Below, piece by piece: positions 17,466 to 20,128 of a stretch of 20,128 nucleotides of DNA (its first letter is position 1; every line of letters starts with the position of its first letter). The position numbers and the translations under genes are program-made. The notes under the pieces are model-generated. The model ran no database searches and was not told the origin of the DNA. It worked only from the letters and a program-made list of their open reading frames with translations. The stretch is from Akkermansiaceae bacterium (GTDB lineage Bacteria > Verrucomicrobiota > Verrucomicrobiia > Verrucomicrobiales > Akkermansiaceae), in the NCBI GenBank assembly GCA_024233135.1, contig JACKPZ010000045.1, forward strand, positions 1 to 20,128. The letters run 5' to 3'.

Positions 17466-17520
17466 TAAGGAAGCGACGTGTCGTCGATTCGATCGGGGGG
17501 CCGGGGAATGCGGCTCGCCC

Positions 17521-18120
17521 TCACTCCTTCAACCGGATCATGAGTTTCCCCGTCTCCACTTTGAACTCCTCCACTCCGGCTAGGCCGCCGCCGAAGGTCT
17601 TGCCGAGCAGATCCTGGCCTTTGAGACCGCCGAGCCAATCGTTGGGCAGCGAAACGCCCCAGACGGTGAGATCGTCGAGCACGAGGGTGGGGTTGCCGGT
17701 TTCGTCTTCGACGAGAAAACGAGCGCGCGCCTTGAGCTTCTTGCCGCCGAGGACCGGCAGGTCGGGATCGAGGTCGGTCTCGATGCGGGCGTGCACCTCT
17801 CCGGTGGCGAGTTGGAAACGCACCGAGTCGCCGAGCGTGGTGTTCTCGTTGAGCAGGCCGTTGAGCTCGCGCTCGGTGAGAATGATCTCGCGGGTGCCTT
17901 TTTCATACACCGGGTCCTCCGCGGGCGGCTCGGATTTCTGGATCGCCTCGACCTTCCGTTCGACCACTTGTTTCTCCTGCGGCGTGAGGACCACCGGTTC
18001 GATCGGACGGTTGTGCCACCACCAGGCGACACCGATGCCGATGACGGCGAGCAGCAACGCGACAAGAACGAGCACGAGGCACGATTTTCCACGACGCGGG
18101 GCGGGCGGGTTTTCGTTCAT
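17521..18120 (-). CDS. Small membrane-anchored protein of unknown function
   Basis: This 199-residue protein starts at the ATG at 18120; an upstream GTG-like start at 18156 only adds a non-hydrophobic leader in front of the basic NPPAPRRGK segment. It has one transmembrane segment (about residues 15-35, SCLVLVLVALLLAVIGIGVA, followed by WWW). A charged linker follows (TPQEKQVVERKVEAIQKSEP), then a soluble domain of about 125 residues with LTERELNGLLNENTTLGDSV and ARIETDLDPDLPVLGGKKLK. The ELN..L opening followed by amphipathic strands resembles lipid-binding-like proteins such as YceB/LmeA (DUF1439/DUF2993), but this is a loose impression. The C-terminus (AGVEEFKVETGKLMIRLKE) is homologous to the dispersed repeat copies found downstream of two neighbouring genes. 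It lies 63 bases after polA on the same strand and may be co-transcribed with it. Confidence 0.75.
   Translation of the reverse strand: MNENPPAPRRGKSCLVLVLVALLLAVIGIGVAWWWHNRPIEPVVLTPQEKQVVERKVEAIQKSEPPAEDPVYEKGTREIILTERELNGLLNENTTLGDSVRFQLATGEVHARIETDLDPDLPVLGGKKLKARARFLVEDETGNPTLVLDDLTVWGVSLPNDWLGGLKGQDLLGKTFGGGLAGVEEFKVETGKLMIRLKE
17524..17580 (-). repeat. Dispersed repeat, copy C (coding, C-terminus of the small membrane protein)
   Basis: The last 19 sense codons of the small membrane protein gene align without gaps to copy A: 43 of 57 bases and 14 of 19 residues are identical. Nine of the 14 base differences fall at third codon positions of the minus-strand frame, four at first and one at second. 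That pattern points to selection on the encoded peptide rather than on the DNA alone. Confidence 0.65.
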
Positions 18121-18183
18121 GGTCGCGAGAATAGGTCCGGATGAAACGCCGTCCATTCCAATGACGACGGGAAAATGGAGGGC

Positions 18184-20128
18184 TCAGTGGGCGGCGAGCC
18201 AGTTGCTTCCGGTGCCGGATTCGACTTCGACAGGAACGTCATTCGGCAGCGGCAGGGCGGTCTTCATGGCGTGGAGGATCTTCGGAACGAGCTCGTCCGC
18301 CTCGCTTTCCTCGAGATCGAAGACGAGTTCGTCGTGCACCTGGAGCAGCATGCGCGTTTGGTACGGCTTTTCCCGTAGCAACGCGTCGATGCGGATCATG
18401 GCGAGTTTGATCATGTCCGCCGCGGTGCCCTGGATGGGGGTGTTGATGGCGGCGCGCTCGGCGTTGCCGCGGATGTTCTGGTTTCCGGAGTTGAGGTCCG
18501 GGAAATAGCGGCGGCGGCCGCTGAGGGTTTCGACATATCCGGCCTCGCGGGCCTCGTGGATCGTGCGGTCCATGAAGTCCTTGATGGCGGGATACTCGCG
18601 GAAATAGGCATCGATGGTGGCCGCGGCTTCGGCGCGCGGGATGCCAAGGCGCTGGGAGAGGCCGAAGGCGGAGATGCCGTAGATGATGCCGAAGTTCACC
18701 ATCTTGGCGGTTCGGCGCATGTCGGAGGTGACGTTCTCCGGATCGACGACGAAGACCTTGGACGCGGTGACGGTGTGGATGTCGGTGCCGTTGCGGAAGG
18801 CCTCGATCATCGTGGTGTCGTTGGCCAGCGCGGCCATCACGCGCAGTTCGATCTGCGAGTAGTCGCAGGAAAGCAGCGTGCGTCCGGCGCGCGGGACGAA
18901 TGCCTTGCGGATCTTGCGTCCGGCTTCGGAGCGGACGGGGATGTTCTGGAGGTTCGGATCCGACGATGCGAGCCGGCCGGTGGCGGCGACGAGTTGATGG
19001 AAATGTGTGTGGATGCGGTTGGTCGTGGGAACGATGTATCGCGGCAGCGCGTCGAGATAAGTGCCCTTGAGCTTCGTCGCCTCGCGCCATGAGAGGATGT
19101 CTTCGACGATCGGATGGCGTCCTTCGAGCGCGCTGAGCGTCTGCTCGTCGGTCTTGTATTGGCCGGTCTTGGTCTTCTTGGCCTTTTCCGCGAGACCGAG
19201 GCGGTCGAAGAGAATCTCGCCGAGCTGTTTGGGCGAGGCAATGTTGAACGGCCCGCCGGCGTGGCCGTGGATGCGCGTGGCGAGTTCGTCGATCTGCTGC
19301 TGAAGTTCGGCGCCGATGGTTTCCAGTGCCGACGGATCGACCGCGATGCCCTCCATTTCGATGCGGACGAGCACGGGCAGCAAGGGGCCTTCGATATTCT
19401 GATAGACCGGCTCTTGCCCCGACTCTTCGAGCAGCGGGCGGATCTTCGCGGCGAGCTGCCATGTGACGTCGGCATCCTCGGCGGCGTATTCGGCGAGCTT
19501 TTCGAGCGGGATGGCCGCCATGTCGAGTTCCTTGGTCGCCTTGGTCTTGGCGGCGTGGGCGAAAAGGTCGCCGTCATCCTGCGTGTCGTCCGCCGGCGCG
19601 GCGGACGCGATGTCGGCGAGTTTCACCGGTGTGTATCCGAGCAGGGTCTCGGACAGGTAGTCCATGTTGTGCCGGCGCTCGGGCGTGACGAGGGAGTCCG
19701 CCAGCATCGTGTCGAAAAACGGCCCCGCGACCTCGATGCCTTGTTGGTGGAGGACGCAGAGGTCGTATTTCAGATTGTGGCCGGTTTTCTCCGCGGGAGC
19801 TGAGAGCAAGGTGCGGAGAGCGGGGAGTTGGGACTCGTCGTAGGGAAGATACCAGCCTTCGTGGTCCTTCCATGAAAACGCGATGCCCAGCAGCTTCGCT
19901 TCAAAGCGGTCGAGCGACGTGGTCTCGATGTCGAAACAGTAGGAGTCTCGCTCTGCGAGTTCGGCGAAGAGCTTCTGCTGGAGTTCCGGCGTGTCCGCGA
20001 GTTGGTAGGTGTGCTTGACGTCGGCGATGGTGGAAAATGTTTCGAACAGGGTGGGAGTCGCGGATTCGCCACCGCTTTCGGAAACCGCCGCCACGTCGCC
20101 GAAGAGACGCTTGGTGAGCGAGCGGAAC
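18184..20128 (-). CDS. polA: DNA polymerase I, 3' part (proofreading and polymerase domains; 5' end outside window)
   Basis: The frame is open to the right edge, so the true start is outside; the GTG at 20094 is internal. The visible 648 residues begin with FRSLTKRLFGD, the linker that follows the 5' nuclease domain in PolA. The 3'-5' exonuclease looks active: DIET (Exo I, Asp codon 19930-19932), GHNLKYD (Exo II) and YAAEDADVTW (Exo III). Polymerase motif A is SCDYSQIELR (Asp codon 18862-18864). The O-helix is RRTAKMVNFGIIYG, with Phe at the ddNTP-selecting position. Motif C is LQVHDELVF (Asp codon 18331-18333). The C-terminus, GTGSNWLAAH, is the canonical PolA ending. Its role is Okazaki fragment maturation and DNA repair. 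Nothing suggests truncation other than the window edge. Confidence 0.97.
   Translation of the reverse strand, partial: FRSLTKRLFGDVAAVSESGGESATPTLFETFSTIADVKHTYQLADTPELQQKLFAELAERDSYCFDIETTSLDRFEAKLLGIAFSWKDHEGWYLPYDESQLPALRTLLSAPAEKTGHNLKYDLCVLHQQGIEVAGPFFDTMLADSLVTPERRHNMDYLSETLLGYTPVKLADIASAAPADDTQDDGDLFAHAAKTKATKELDMAAIPLEKLAEYAAEDADVTWQLAAKIRPLLEESGQEPVYQNIEGPLLPVLVRIEMEGIAVDPSALETIGAELQQQIDELATRIHGHAGGPFNIASPKQLGEILFDRLGLAEKAKKTKTGQYKTDEQTLSALEGRHPIVEDILSWREATKLKGTYLDALPRYIVPTTNRIHTHFHQLVAATGRLASSDPNLQNIPVRSEAGRKIRKAFVPRAGRTLLSCDYSQIELRVMAALANDTTMIEAFRNGTDIHTVTASKVFVVDPENVTSDMRRTAKMVNFGIIYGISAFGLSQRLGIPRAEAAATIDAYFREYPAIKDFMDRTIHEAREAGYVETLSGRRRYFPDLNSGNQNIRGNAERAAINTPIQGTAADMIKLAMIRIDALLREKPYQTRMLLQVHDELVFDLEESEADELVPKILHAMKTALPLPNDVPVEVESGTGSNWLAAH

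Noticed and set aside
15577..17583. 668-codon open frame on the plus strand opposite the PL9 lyase
   Set aside because: It is Val/Ala/Gly/Arg-rich with no signal or domain and lies fully across a gene with a complete PL9 active site, so it is a codon-bias artefact.
18121..18183. Weak inverted repeat TCCATT...AATGGA between polA and the small membrane protein gene
   Set aside because: A six-base stem with a long loop and no U-tract is not a convincing terminator.
20092..20094. GTG as the start of a short DNA polymerase lacking the 5' nuclease domain
   Set aside because: The frame continues upstream to the window edge with FRSLTKRLFGD, the normal PolA linker, so the gene is cut by the window rather than short.

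Overview
The window looks like a GC-rich chromosomal segment of a verrucomicrobial bacterium, probably from the Verrucomicrobiaceae (Luteolibacter/Haloferula-like). The genus is an inference from gene content. The clues are the secreted polysaccharide lyases with DNRLRE-type N-termini, repeated acidic 'LRDxWExxxFGN' calcium-binding-like modules, the tail of a sulfatase, and a very large secreted TPR/DUF3857/transglutaminase protein. All genes read as chromosomal housekeeping or accessory functions. I saw no insertion sequence, phage gene, tRNA, rRNA or CRISPR array.

Layout. (1) Bases 2-4770, plus strand: a compact carbohydrate cluster made of the 3' end of a sulfatase, a PL10 pectate lyase and a DUF4450 protein. 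(2) Bases 4736-10458, minus strand: a complete tripartite RND efflux operon transcribed outer-membrane lipoprotein -> membrane-fusion adaptor -> inner-membrane pump. Its last gene overlaps the DUF4450 gene tail to tail by 35 bp. (3) Bases 10596-14360, minus strand: a 1254-residue secreted protein with TPR, DUF3857 and transglutaminase-like domains and an intact Cys-His-Asp triad. (4) Bases 14554-17415, minus strand: a modular secreted PL9 pectate lyase with its calcium-site aspartates and catalytic lysine visible. (5) Bases 17521-18120, minus strand: a small membrane-anchored protein of unknown function. (6) Bases 18184-20128, minus strand: the 3' two thirds of DNA polymerase I (polA), cut by the window edge.

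Functional picture. Two pectate lyases of unrelated folds (PL10 and PL9) lie about 13 kb apart on opposite strands, with a DUF4450 protein beside the first. This points to extracellular degradation of homogalacturonan/pectin. The efflux operon and polA look unrelated to that role.

The most unusual signal is a roughly 57-66 bp element present three times in the same orientation (17524-17580, 14469-14534, 10527-10592). It lies at the 3' end of each of three successive minus-strand genes. In one gene it encodes the actual C-terminus. In the other two cases it lies just past the stop codon. Other points are a hairpin directly in front of the efflux operon start, a perfect 12-bp palindrome upstream of the PL9 gene, and a general lack of Shine-Dalgarno sequences.
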